In this document: one piece after another, positions 16,329 to 24,422 of the stretch
Layout of the letters: each line of letters starts with the position of its first letter
How positions within the stretch are numbered: position 1 is the first letter of the stretch
Source of the DNA: Granulosicoccus sp045110515
Lineage (GTDB): Bacteria; Pseudomonadota; Gammaproteobacteria; Granulosicoccales; Granulosicoccaceae
Assembly: GCA_045110515.1 (NCBI GenBank)
Contig: JBGCGD010000016.1
Span: 113,213-177,212, forward strand
Direction: 5' to 3'
DNA: 64,000 bases
Position numbers and translations under genes: made by a program
The notes under the pieces: generated by a model
The model's database searches: none
What the model saw: only the letters and a program-made list of their open reading frames with translations
What the model was told of the DNA's origin: nothing

Positions 16329-17123
16329 CTAGGCCAGATACGGCAACGCCGCCTTCTCAGAGCGCAGGAATACCGGTTGCCCTGCTGAAGAATCCTTGGG
16401 TGAATACTGGTAACCCAGCTCACCAAACTCTTCAACAGCACTGACATCCTTAGCACGCTGCTGAATTAAGTAGCGGGCCATGGATCCGCGTGCTTTTTTT
16501 GCGAAAAAGCTAATGACTTTATATTGACCGTTTTTCTCATCCTTGAACACGGGTGACACTAGCGGCGCGGACAATTGTTTCGGGCGCACTGATTTAAAAT
16601 ACTCGTTAGATGCTAAGTTGATTACAGCCCCGTTTTTCATCGTCTCGAGCTCCTCATTGAGATGGTCGGTTATGCGATCTCCCCAAAATTCATACAAATT
16701 TTTTCCGCGACGCGTTTTTAGAGACGTGCCCATTTCCAAGCGATAAGCCTGCATGAGGTCAAGCGGGCGAAGCACACCATACAAGCCCGACAAAATCCGA
16801 AGATGCTTCTGGGCAAACTGTAAGTCTCTTTTTTTAAGCGTATCCGCATCTAATCCAACGTAGACATCGCCTCGAAAAGCCTGAATAGCAGGACGGGCAT
16901 TATCGGTATCAAATGGCGGCTGCCAACTTTTAAAGCGATTCGCATTAACCTCAGCCAACGTCTCGCTAATACTCATTAAATCGCCTAACGTCTTCCGGCT
17001 GTAGCGCTTTAAAGACGTCACTAGCTTCGCAGATTCATCCATGAATTCAGGTTGTGAAAACTCTGGTAACCGCGCAGGCGTTTCCATGTCCAGCGTTTTT
17101 GCAGGCGAGAGTAAAATCAACAT
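16329..17123 (-). CDS. yaaA: Peroxide stress protein YaaA (UPF0246)
   Basis: This cytoplasmic protein has 264 residues. YaaA lowers free iron and limits Fenton damage during hydrogen peroxide stress in E. coli and binds DNA with a helix-hairpin-helix-like fold. Family marks are the start MLILLSPAKTLD, then LSGLYGVLRPLDLMQAYRLEMG, NLYEFWGD, and near the end FAKKARGSMARYLI. Length is standard. It stands alone on this strand, 84 bases before the site-2 protease gene ends. Confidence 0.95.
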   Translation of the reverse strand: MLILLSPAKTLDMETPARLPEFSQPEFMDESAKLVTSLKRYSRKTLGDLMSISETLAEVNANRFKSWQPPFDTDNARPAIQAFRGDVYVGLDADTLKKRDLQFAQKHLRILSGLYGVLRPLDLMQAYRLEMGTSLKTRRGKNLYEFWGDRITDHLNEELETMKNGAVINLASNEYFKSVRPKQLSAPLVSPVFKDEKNGQYKVISFFAKKARGSMARYLIQQRAKDVSAVEEFGELGYQYSPKDSSAGQPVFLRSEKAALPYLA

Positions 17124-17207
17124 AATCCAAATTCCAGGCGTACTTAAGTGGCTAAGCGTCCAACTACTATCTGGTAGCAGAAGGAGAATGTAAGATTCTA
17201 TTACGAA

Positions 17208-17852
17208 TTAGCCTACGACACGGAGCACTGGTATGAACCAATCAGCCGCACTTTTTAATCCGCTAAAAATAGGTAGTCCCGCATAACTGAGCAACACCAA
17301 GCCTAGAATGGCAAAACCGCCATACTGTTGATTCAACTCGCGGTATTTCTGAGATATTCGTTTAGGTAGGAAATACGGCAGTATGTAATGACCGTCCAGG
17401 GGTCCAAGAGGAATCAAATTAAACAGCATGAGCAGTAAATTGATGTAGGTAAACCAATAGAAAAAGGTTTGTGTTCCCTGCTGCAACATGAATTCAACGT
17501 TATTGCTTGCACCCAGCACGTAGACGTTGACAGCCAGAAACGCCAATATCAGATTCGCTGCCGGACCGGCTAGAGCAATAAATAGCGTGGCCCAGAAGGA
17601 ATTGAAATTTCGCGGATTGGTAGGAACCGGCTTCGCCCACCCAAAACCGACCAGGATAATCATGAGGAGACCGGTTGGATCAATATGAGAAACCGGGTTT
17701 AGAGTCAGCCTCCCAAGGCTTTCCGCGGTATTGTCACCATAATATTTGGCAGACCACGCATGACCAAACTCATGAAATGACAGTGAAATAATAATGGTGA
17801 CGAGCAACACCGCAAACAACAATACCTGCCCGTCTATTAAAAGTGCAATCAT
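17208..17852 (-). CDS. Site-2 protease family (M50) membrane metalloprotease
   Basis: This is an integral membrane protein of 214 residues with four or five helices. The zinc motif HEFGH is at residues 27-31 in the first helix, and the third ligand lies in LGPLDGHYILPYFLP. GFGWAKPVPTNPRNF is typical of the short bacterial S2P-like group (YwhC/FtsH-independent type) found beside housekeeping genes. Members of the family cleave substrates within the membrane; the target here is unknown. No PDZ domain is present. Confidence 0.9.
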   Translation of the reverse strand: MIALLIDGQVLLFAVLLVTIIISLSFHEFGHAWSAKYYGDNTAESLGRLTLNPVSHIDPTGLLMIILVGFGWAKPVPTNPRNFNSFWATLFIALAGPAANLILAFLAVNVYVLGASNNVEFMLQQGTQTFFYWFTYINLLLMLFNLIPLGPLDGHYILPYFLPKRISQKYRELNQQYGGFAILGLVLLSYAGLPIFSGLKSAADWFIPVLRVVG

Positions 17853-18057
17853 GGAAAATTATTCTAATTAATGAGAGCGCCCTTAGGATGCACCGCTCAT
17901 GATGGTACACGCCACCCAACAAATTGTGGAGTTTTGAAGACTTAGACCCTGCATGCCATGCAATTTTCTTGATGCCTAGCTATCTTCCATTGGCAGCTCA
18001 CGAACATCAGAGCTAAACTGCCAGACAACAACTCATAAAGTGCTTCGACCACCCGCA

Positions 18058-20082
18058 ATGATTGCCACAGACGCCGTGATAAACCTTGGACTACCAAAGC
18101 TGCCAGTTAAGGCCGTAACCCGGCGCCTATCGACGCTAGCGTCCGTGCTTTTAGCTGTCTCAGGCATAGGCTTGGCTCAGGCCGACGCCTACACCGACCT
18201 CGACGCCGTGGGAAAAGCGTATGTGACGCGTTTGTGCATGCCCATTCAACACATGAAAGATACCGCATCGTTCAGAGAGTGCGTTATCCAACATTCGAAT
18301 GCCATTGCAGCTTCATCATCCACAACCGACTTGAACGTGGACGAAAGAATTGCAAAGCTTCGCGCGTGCGGCGAGGCAGGCAATGTTAATTCGGACTGCT
18401 CGCCCAATGCTGCCGATACTGTGCAATTGGCTGCGACATCCACAGAAGACTCCGTTTTAAACACCTCCTCCAGCCGTCTCAACACAAATCAGGAAGCGGT
18501 TCTGGGCGCACCGGCTGCAGCTTTGCCCAACAATACAAATGCGGCTACAACCTTCACGGATAACTTGACAGACACTGTTGAGCAATCCGTCGTAAATACA
18601 TTAGAGGCGGTCACAGGAGATGACGCTGCCGATATTGCCGTCCAAGCTGTTGCAGTGCCTGTTGCCCCCTCTGTGCCCCGAACACCCACAACAGCGAGCG
18701 TTGAGCAAGCTGTTGTTGCAGCCGTTGACGACACCCGCCAAACCGCACAAGAGACGGCTCAGGCAAGCCCCGAGCCGGACAATACAACCCAAGCCAATAT
18801 AGTGTTGGCACAGAACACCTCACCTGCGTCAACTGCACCGACAAGCTCAGATTCGAAAGCTACCGAAGAATCTGCTAGCGATATCAACAACGAGGACTTT
18901 GAGGAAGCTGAAGCCCCGCTGGACGTAGCGAAACGCTTATGGTCACAGCTACTTTCAAGCATGGAGGGTGTTTCTGGAATTCATAGAATAATCCTCCTTT
19001 CCGCAGCTGCCCTACCCTTACTGCTTATCGGCTTCTGGTTGTTGATGCGACGCCGTAAAAAAGAACCGGAGTACATTCCACCCTCTCACGCCGGTTCATT
19101 GAGAGATAGAGTCAGGGCCTATCCTGATGACGAGCTTGACGACACACTGGATACAGCGGCTGATCACTCGATTGAGAGCCAGCAGCTGTACGAAGAGCAG
19201 GCCAAGGAACTGTTTGCCGATGAAATTGACCCGGTTCTCAGTGATGACATCGATGATACCGTTGCAATGCCCGCATCGATAACCCCGGCGGCGGCAATGG
19301 CAAGAAACGACAAATTCGACTTTGAAACAGAAACAGAAACAGAAACCGGCACAGCGCGAAAAGCTGACACGACGGTTGAAGAAAATATGCGCTCCTGGCT
19401 CGACAGCCTTGAACACGATAAACAACTCTCAATTGCCATCGAATTCATGATTTACTGGATGGCGTACACCGATGAACGCTACCAGCCAGAATTAAAACAA
19501 TCTGTTCTTGCCATGGAAGATCCTGATGAGCATGATCTGGTTAAGCGCCGTGTCCTCACCCACGATACTGCAGCGTTTGCCCAGACGACATCATGGCTAC
19601 AGGACAATACGTCGACTGAGCAACGGGTACAAATAATTAAACTGTTAATGGCTCTGTTAGTCAGTGAAGGAGCCCTAACACCCGTGCAGAACACAATGCT
19701 ACGATTTTTAACCAATGCTTTCGGCATGAGCCATGAGAAGCTCGATGAATGGTTTCAAACAGCATTCGCTGAACCACTGCCGCCAATGCCTAGACCGGAT
19801 AAACCGTCGTGGTGGGAACAACAACCCGAAGACAAACGTAAACGTTGGGATGCCAGGTCAGTGGCTCAACAATCGCAGACCATTCAATCACGAGTGAAGT
19901 TAGGCCTGCCGCTCTCGGGTAGTCTTGATGCTGACGAGCTGGAAGAGAAGTATGAGCGGGCTATCTCTCGCTGCCGCCCCGACCTGTTTGATCTTTTGGG
20001 CGAACGGGAACAACTACTCGCTGAACAACAGCAACAGAAATTTGACACCGCATTTGAAACTCTCAAGGAGATCTCAATATGA
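18058..20082 (+). CDS. Membrane-anchored protein with TerB-like region and degenerate J-like tail
   Basis: I do not recognise this as a named family. It is about 674 residues long from the ATG at 18058; a GTG at 18040 is an alternative start. Visible parts, in order: a probable signal peptide ending near AQA; a short periplasmic region with four spread cysteines; a long Ala/Thr/Ser-rich acidic linker; one membrane helix near residues 306-328 followed by RRRKK, which sets the C-terminus in the cytoplasm; a second acidic linker with an ETET run; an all-helical stretch near residues 441-575 (IEFMIYWMAYTDERYQPEL, LMALLVSEGALTPVQNTML) resembling TerB-like domains; and a last segment near 611-674 that has J-domain spacing but CRPD in place of HPD. 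It overlaps the next gene by four bases. The domain assignments are inference from pattern. Confidence 0.75.
   Translation: MIATDAVINLGLPKLPVKAVTRRLSTLASVLLAVSGIGLAQADAYTDLDAVGKAYVTRLCMPIQHMKDTASFRECVIQHSNAIAASSSTTDLNVDERIAKLRACGEAGNVNSDCSPNAADTVQLAATSTEDSVLNTSSSRLNTNQEAVLGAPAAALPNNTNAATTFTDNLTDTVEQSVVNTLEAVTGDDAADIAVQAVAVPVAPSVPRTPTTASVEQAVVAAVDDTRQTAQETAQASPEPDNTTQANIVLAQNTSPASTAPTSSDSKATEESASDINNEDFEEAEAPLDVAKRLWSQLLSSMEGVSGIHRIILLSAAALPLLLIGFWLLMRRRKKEPEYIPPSHAGSLRDRVRAYPDDELDDTLDTAADHSIESQQLYEEQAKELFADEIDPVLSDDIDDTVAMPASITPAAAMARNDKFDFETETETETGTARKADTTVEENMRSWLDSLEHDKQLSIAIEFMIYWMAYTDERYQPELKQSVLAMEDPDEHDLVKRRVLTHDTAAFAQTTSWLQDNTSTEQRVQIIKLLMALLVSEGALTPVQNTMLRFLTNAFGMSHEKLDEWFQTAFAEPLPPMPRPDKPSWWEQQPEDKRKRWDARSVAQQSQTIQSRVKLGLPLSGSLDADELEEKYERAISRCRPDLFDLLGEREQLLAEQQQQKFDTAFETLKEISI
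19324..19347 (+). repeat. Hexanucleotide repeat inside the TerB-like gene
   Basis: GAAACA occurs three times in tandem followed by GAAACC. It codes for Glu-Thr repeats in an unstructured linker. Loss or gain of a unit keeps the reading frame. Confidence 0.8.
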
Positions 20083-20396
20083 GGAATTATTTACGCAGGC
20101 TCGAGCTTACGCGTAAGGCTCACTCATCTGAGATTGAATCAGCCATAAATGCCAGTATGGAAAACACGGTTGACGTACAGTCGGTGGCCGATGCGGAAAG
20201 CATTCTGGGTGATAACATCGTCCGCACCTATTACGAACGTACTCATGTTCAATATGAGGCCATTGCAGCAGCGATCGATTGCCTTGATTCACCGATCGCC
20301 AAAGACACCCAGGAATGGGGGGCCAGAGTAGTAGAATTTGAAGACGAAGATGACGACAACGACAACGACGACGACGACGACGAAGATCTAGATTAG
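20079..20396 (+). CDS. Small J-like protein with polyacidic tail
   Basis: This is a 105-residue protein of unknown function, translationally coupled to the preceding gene by an ATGA overlap (20079-20082). The first 70 residues resemble a J domain in layout: NYLRRLELTRKAHSSEIESA as helices I-II, and AESILGDNIVRTYYERTH like the end of helix III and helix IV (compare the usual VLSDPxxRxxYDR). The HPD loop is missing. The last 20 residues are almost all Asp and Glu, written by a GAC-rich repeat. Coupling and the matching J-like tail of the upstream protein suggest the two act together. This is inference from pattern. Confidence 0.75.
   Translation: MRNYLRRLELTRKAHSSEIESAINASMENTVDVQSVADAESILGDNIVRTYYERTHVQYEAIAAAIDCLDSPIAKDTQEWGARVVEFEDEDDDNDNDDDDDEDLD
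20339..20385 (+). repeat. GAC-rich trinucleotide repeat
   Basis: An in-frame run of GAC/GAA/AAC triplets encodes the acidic C-terminal tail of the small J-like protein. Replication slippage would change tail length without a frameshift. Confidence 0.8.
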
Positions 20397-20426
20397 GCTA
20401 GACATCGGCCGGAAAAATTCTAGTGC

Positions 20427-21035
20427 TTAGTTGTCGTACGGAACTGGGGCATGGGCCAAGCACACCTCCTGCATCTCTTGAACTGTCCGGCGAGAACCTA
20501 ACAAAGAAAAATCGAATGTACCCCTGTCGGGTCTTTCGCTTTGCTCGCTAATACCGCTATCAACCACGTTGTTCACTGACCACTCGAAAGTGGCCCACGA
20601 CGCAAGGTCTAATGCTTGCCTAAAGAGCTCGTGACGCGTTGGCTCGGCATTAAGTGAGATTCTGCGCAGTGATTTTTCCCAGTCTACGATTGATGGAAAA
20701 TCAAAGGTTTCATCGTCCACCGTCATTTTCAGGTCGACGACTGAAACTCGCTCAATGATGTCCGGATCGGACACGATTGTGCTTATCATAGGCTCGCACG
20801 AAAACCTGGGCATCATGGATATGATGAGGCGCGCACCGTCTACATTAACTGACTCGGTTTGAGCAATGTATTCATTTATTGTGGATCCATCTTGGGATTC
20901 AACCTGACTGAGAGAGCCTCCCCAATCTAGATAAGCAGGAAAGTCCCCTCTCGTTTGAGAGTCGTCAGCGGAAACCTTACCGAGTGATATCACCACTAAA
21001 CACGTGGTAAGAACAGCGCACTTACAGGAGTACAT
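20427..21035 (-). CDS. Secreted protein of unknown function
   Basis: This protein of about 202 residues has a signal peptide (MYSCKCAVLTTCLVVISLG, then KVSADD), so it is probably periplasmic. I do not recognise a domain. The mature part is rich in acidic residues, has a Cys in RFSCEP and another in EVCLAH near the end, perhaps a disulfide. The start at 21035 is chosen for the AGAGG ribosome site; an in-frame TTG at 21050 lacks one. It converges with the J-like pair and stands alone. Confidence 0.7.
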   Translation of the reverse strand: MYSCKCAVLTTCLVVISLGKVSADDSQTRGDFPAYLDWGGSLSQVESQDGSTINEYIAQTESVNVDGARLIISMMPRFSCEPMISTIVSDPDIIERVSVVDLKMTVDDETFDFPSIVDWEKSLRRISLNAEPTRHELFRQALDLASWATFEWSVNNVVDSGISEQSERPDRGTFDFSLLGSRRTVQEMQEVCLAHAPVPYDN

Positions 21036-21232
21036 ACAAACCTCTACCAACTCGACTGCGGCATTCTATCTGCTATCTCGATGCAATCCATAAACATCTG
21101 AAAAGAAATTCACTTCCTACCGACCCACTTAAGTATACATCGTGCGTACAGGCGCCTGAGGAGTACGTTTCAGCGCTAAATTAGGCGCAACACTGCCCGA
21201 TTCATAACCAGAGGCACCTAATTTGCAAACTA

Positions 21233-21255
21233 CTCACACTAATAACTCGTGTGAG
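21233..21255 (+). promoter_or_regulatory. Hairpin overlapping the ribosome site of the next gene
   Basis: CTCACAC and GTGTGAG form a perfect seven-base stem around a nine-base loop. The 3' arm covers part of the GAGGA ribosome site (21253-21257) used by the GTG at 21266, so folding could hinder translation. Confidence 0.35.
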
Positions 21256-21265
21256 GATCAGTTCG

Positions 21266-22162
21266 GTGACCCTACTGTTGTTTAAATATATTCTTCCAGG
21301 CCTACTGGGCTATACGCTTTTCGTAGGTATCGCGGCTCGCTTCAATCCTATCAACAAGCCAGCAGACCTTGCTGAACGCCCCTCTTGGATGCTGGGTATT
21401 TGGACTGGCCTGTCGGTGTCTCTAGTGCTAGGGATCGGCCTGCACATGGCGTACGACATGCCACTGGAAGCCGCCAAGAGTTTGGCAATGCCCGCTGCTT
21501 CGAGCCTTGCGGCTCTCTTAGGCATGGGATTCATGGCCTACCTAACCTACAACAGGCACATCGGCATGTTGCTCGATCATGAGGAAATCGAATCGGAATC
21601 TGAAGAAATTACCTGGGCGTCTAAAGTCCAACAACTTGATCCTCTGCTCGGCCGCAAGCGTTCGAAAACAAGCTCAACGCCATCGCATATGCAACCAGAA
21701 CAACAAGACAAGGCCAGCTTTAGTACAGGTGCAGTTATAGAATTTACAGACCATCAACTCAAAAGGTTGGAAGGCAGCTCTACACAGGAATTGGACATCA
21801 CGTTAGAGCCTGCCAAGAATGAAGACCTAGAGGCGACGATCAGACAGTTGCGTAAAGATCTCGTTTCAGCAAAACACGAAGTCAGGAGCCACGTCGCCGC
21901 CCGAGCAAACGCTCTGAGCACCGCCAACAAGTCCATTGCATTTGCCAGACAATCTATTGAACTAAGAGCGCAGTTGGAGAATGAGCTTGCGAATGCTCGA
22001 GAAACGCTAGCCGTTAGACAGTCAACGATTGTTAGATTGATTCAGCGATTGGAAACCGAGCAGAGACTGAGTGACAAAGAACTAGCAGTGCTCAAAGGTT
22101 ACTCTAATCGAGAAGATGACTCCTTGACACAGACACCACTGAGATACGGTACGACAAACTGA
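21266..22162 (+). CDS. Membrane protein with C-terminal coiled coil, unknown function
   Basis: This is a protein of about 298 residues that I cannot assign. It has three membrane helices in the first 105 residues (KYILPGLLGYTLFVGI, WMLGIWTGLSVSLVLGIGL, SLAALLGMGFMAYLTY), a charged linker, and a predicted coiled coil from about 190 to 275 (DLEATIRQLRKDLVSAKHEV and following). A GTG start at 21266 is preferred because of the GAGGA site ten bases upstream; a GTG at 21251 is possible. The layout of membrane anchor plus cytoplasmic coiled coil suggests a scaffold or an envelope-linked role, but nothing specific can be claimed. A hairpin terminator follows at 22185. Confidence 0.7.
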   Translation: MTLLLFKYILPGLLGYTLFVGIAARFNPINKPADLAERPSWMLGIWTGLSVSLVLGIGLHMAYDMPLEAAKSLAMPAASSLAALLGMGFMAYLTYNRHIGMLLDHEEIESESEEITWASKVQQLDPLLGRKRSKTSSTPSHMQPEQQDKASFSTGAVIEFTDHQLKRLEGSSTQELDITLEPAKNEDLEATIRQLRKDLVSAKHEVRSHVAARANALSTANKSIAFARQSIELRAQLENELANARETLAVRQSTIVRLIQRLETEQRLSDKELAVLKGYSNREDDSLTQTPLRYGTTN

Positions 22163-22184
22163 ATAGTGAATGGTGTGGTGATAG

Positions 22185-22216
22185 CGGGCTTGTCGCTTTG
22201 TTCAGCAACAAGCCCG
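22185..22216. terminator. Hairpin between convergent genes
   Basis: CGGGCTTGT and ACAAGCCCG form a perfect nine-base stem around a 14-base loop. It lies between the stops of the coiled-coil gene (22162) and the small membrane protein (22223) and may serve both. Confidence 0.6.
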
Positions 22217-22222
22217 AGTATT

Positions 22223-22501
22223 CTAGGAATGAATTGAAAATTGTCCTAATTTTTGGACACCATTCGCACGTGAACGATCAGTCAGGGAATCGCTTTGATA
22301 TTTGCGTAACCTGAGGTCTTCCATGAATTCGAAGCTTTCTCTCGCGCTGCGTTGCATTCCAATCATGAGGAACACCGCAAAGAGATACACTCCTAAAAAC
22401 GCAAGCAAGATATGAACGCCTTGCATCGTTAGAAAAGTTACTACCCCCGCAAAAATAATCGTGCCACCTGCGATGATACCCATGATTTGATACGGATTCA
22501 T
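22223..22501 (-). CDS. Small two-helix membrane protein, unknown function
   Basis: This 92-residue protein has two membrane helices (IMGIIAGGTIIFAGVVTFLT and ILLAFLGVYLFAVFLMIGM) and a basic, hydrophilic C-terminal tail. No family is recognised. A GAGAGA ribosome-site-like stretch precedes the ATG. It stands alone and is divergent from the amidase region. Confidence 0.6.
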   Translation of the reverse strand: MNPYQIMGIIAGGTIIFAGVVTFLTMQGVHILLAFLGVYLFAVFLMIGMQRSARESFEFMEDLRLRKYQSDSLTDRSRANGVQKLGQFSIHS

Positions 22502-22858
22502 CGTCTCTCTCTTTTTGTGTACTACAAGGTAAATATACGCTCGGTTTTTAGCATTAGCAACCCCATAAAACCCTTATTTTTAGCCTCTTTTTCGCGCACT
22601 GCGCGTCAAAAACACCTTATACATGGCACTATTACAGCTACTTTTTACAAGACTATACGTTCGACTATGTCTAACAGACCAGTTATGCGGATTATGCGCA
22701 TTTTGTCGGATCACACTCTCTTACTCGCTCGTGGAAATTATCACGCCATTTCACAGCGGGCAGGTTTATCCACCTCAGCGAACACCACCATAGACGAAAG
22801 TCAATAAGTTAACGCTGTCATTCCGTGTTATTCAGAAAATTTCTCAGCCGATGTGTTT
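22502..22858. other. Divergent intergenic region before the amidase operon
   Basis: I support no gene here. A palindrome CGCGCA-C-TGCGCG at 22593-22605, flanked by T- and A-runs, could be an operator. A 46-residue reading frame at 22667-22807 has no ribosome site or family resemblance and is not called. Confidence 0.45.
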
Positions 22859-23005
22859 ATGCAAAAAAATAACCGTATTCGCATTATTGCGAACCATCCC
22901 GTGAGTGTTGATCACTGCGATCTATCTGTTTTAACAAGCGAAGGCATCGTTATTACTTACAGACTCGATGGACTCTCCAATGCCGTTGGAGAATACACAC
23001 AATGA
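22859..23005 (+). CDS. 48-residue ORF coupled to the amidase gene
   Basis: This small ORF begins MQKNNRIRIIANHPVSVDHC and ends GLSNAVGEYTQ. Its TGA overlaps the amidase ATG (ATGA at 23002-23005), the usual sign of translational coupling. No ribosome site is strong. It does not resemble AtzG or GatC, the small partners of other amidases. It could be a real small subunit or a leader peptide that only serves coupling. Confidence 0.45.
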   Translation: MQKNNRIRIIANHPVSVDHCDLSVLTSEGIVITYRLDGLSNAVGEYTQ

Positions 23006-24366
23006 AATTAAGCAGCTTGACACCTATTAGCTCTGAGGATGTAGAAAGCACACTAAAAAGCCTTGCTGACGGCTCTATGACAGCTGAGGCTCTGACTAGA
23101 AAATGTTTAAAGCGCATCGGTGAGACTGATCACTATCTCGGTGCTTGGCAGCATATTGACGAGCAGTCTGCGATAGAACAAGCTCAGGCCGCTGATGAAA
23201 GACGTCGTTCAGGCAAAGCCGTGGGTTCATTGCACGGAATACCTGTTGGGCTTAAAGACGTTATCGATACCGTAGATCAACCCACAGAAAGGGGTAGTGA
23301 AATCTACTCCGGTCGTGTGCCGTCAGCCAATTCAGCGGTTGCAGAAAAACTGATTGAATCTGGTGCGGTTATTCTGGGTAAAACCGTTACGACTGAATTA
23401 GCCTGGATGCACCAAAGCGCCACGCGCAATGCGATCAACGGTGAATTTAGCCCGGGCGGGTCTAGTAGCGGGTCAGCAGCGGCTGTTGCAGCCGGACAAG
23501 TTCCGCTCGCCGTTGGCACACAAACGGGCGGCTCAGTTATCAGACCAGCAGCCTACAACGGTGTATTCGGACTCAAACCTTCACGCGGTTTAATTTCCAG
23601 ACGGGGTGTTCTTCAAACCTCACCCACACTCGATCAAATAGGTGTGTTCGCCAACCACCTCTCAGAGGTTTGTACACTGACTGATGCACTTGCCGGTTAT
23701 GATGCGACTGACACTAAAACCTACCTTAGGCCTCGCCCAAGTTTAGTCAGCGGGTATAAGTCGGATGTTCCTGTTGAGCCTACTTTTGCTTGGATCGATA
23801 TGCCCTATGCCGATCGATACTCACCCACGTTGCAACTGGGAATCGACAAACTTTGCCATGTCATCTCTAAAGAAACATCAGCGACGCTGGATAGAATTCC
23901 GGCACCGCAGTCATTTACTGGGCTGCCCGCTTGTCATCAGGTTATCTACGATTTCGAAATACTGCAGAGTCTTGAAAACGAATGGAAACAACATCGCGAC
24001 AAACTGAGCATAACAGCCATCGCAGGATTGGAGAGAGCCGAAGCTCGTACGCCTGATGAATACGAAGAGGCAATGGAAATACTCGCCTCTGCCAAAGAAT
24101 GGTTCAATACATTCTTCCATGATTTCGACGGCATACTAACGCCTTCCGCACCCGATATCGCTCCACCTTATGGTCAGGGCACTGGCGATTCTATCTGCTG
24201 TGTTGTTTGGACTTTGTGCGGCCTACCCTGCTTATCAATGCCTCTATTAACGGGCGATAACAACATGCCACTTGGAATACAACTTGTCGGTGCATACGAC
24301 CGAGACGACCGACTTGTGCGTACAGCAAAATGGTTGCTGGAAGCTCTCAATAACCCCAGGCTTTAA
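23002..24366 (+). CDS. Amidase signature family hydrolase
   Basis: This cytoplasmic amide hydrolase of 454 residues has the Ser-cisSer-Lys triad visible as Lys85 (GLKDVID), Ser158 in the SSSGSAA segment, and nucleophile Ser178 (TQTGGSVIRPA). The following NGVFGLKPSRG is the family signature. It resembles the AtzE/GatA-like group in general, but there is no GatB or GatC nearby, so a role in tRNA amidation is unlikely. The natural amide is unknown. The C-terminal part (GTGDSICCVVWTLCGLPCLSMPL) has the usual substrate-lid pattern. Confidence 0.92.
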   Translation: MKLSSLTPISSEDVESTLKSLADGSMTAEALTRKCLKRIGETDHYLGAWQHIDEQSAIEQAQAADERRRSGKAVGSLHGIPVGLKDVIDTVDQPTERGSEIYSGRVPSANSAVAEKLIESGAVILGKTVTTELAWMHQSATRNAINGEFSPGGSSSGSAAAVAAGQVPLAVGTQTGGSVIRPAAYNGVFGLKPSRGLISRRGVLQTSPTLDQIGVFANHLSEVCTLTDALAGYDATDTKTYLRPRPSLVSGYKSDVPVEPTFAWIDMPYADRYSPTLQLGIDKLCHVISKETSATLDRIPAPQSFTGLPACHQVIYDFEILQSLENEWKQHRDKLSITAIAGLERAEARTPDEYEEAMEILASAKEWFNTFFHDFDGILTPSAPDIAPPYGQGTGDSICCVVWTLCGLPCLSMPLLTGDNNMPLGIQLVGAYDRDDRLVRTAKWLLEALNNPRL

Positions 24367-24422
24367 CATCGCAAGAAATTTTTGAGGATGCGCCACCTGT
24401 GCTTTATAAAACTCTCAGCAGC

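Noticed and set aside
22667..22807. 46-codon reading frame upstream of the amidase operon
   Set aside because: No ribosome site, no coupling to a neighbour, no recognisable features; overlaps the presumed promoter region.
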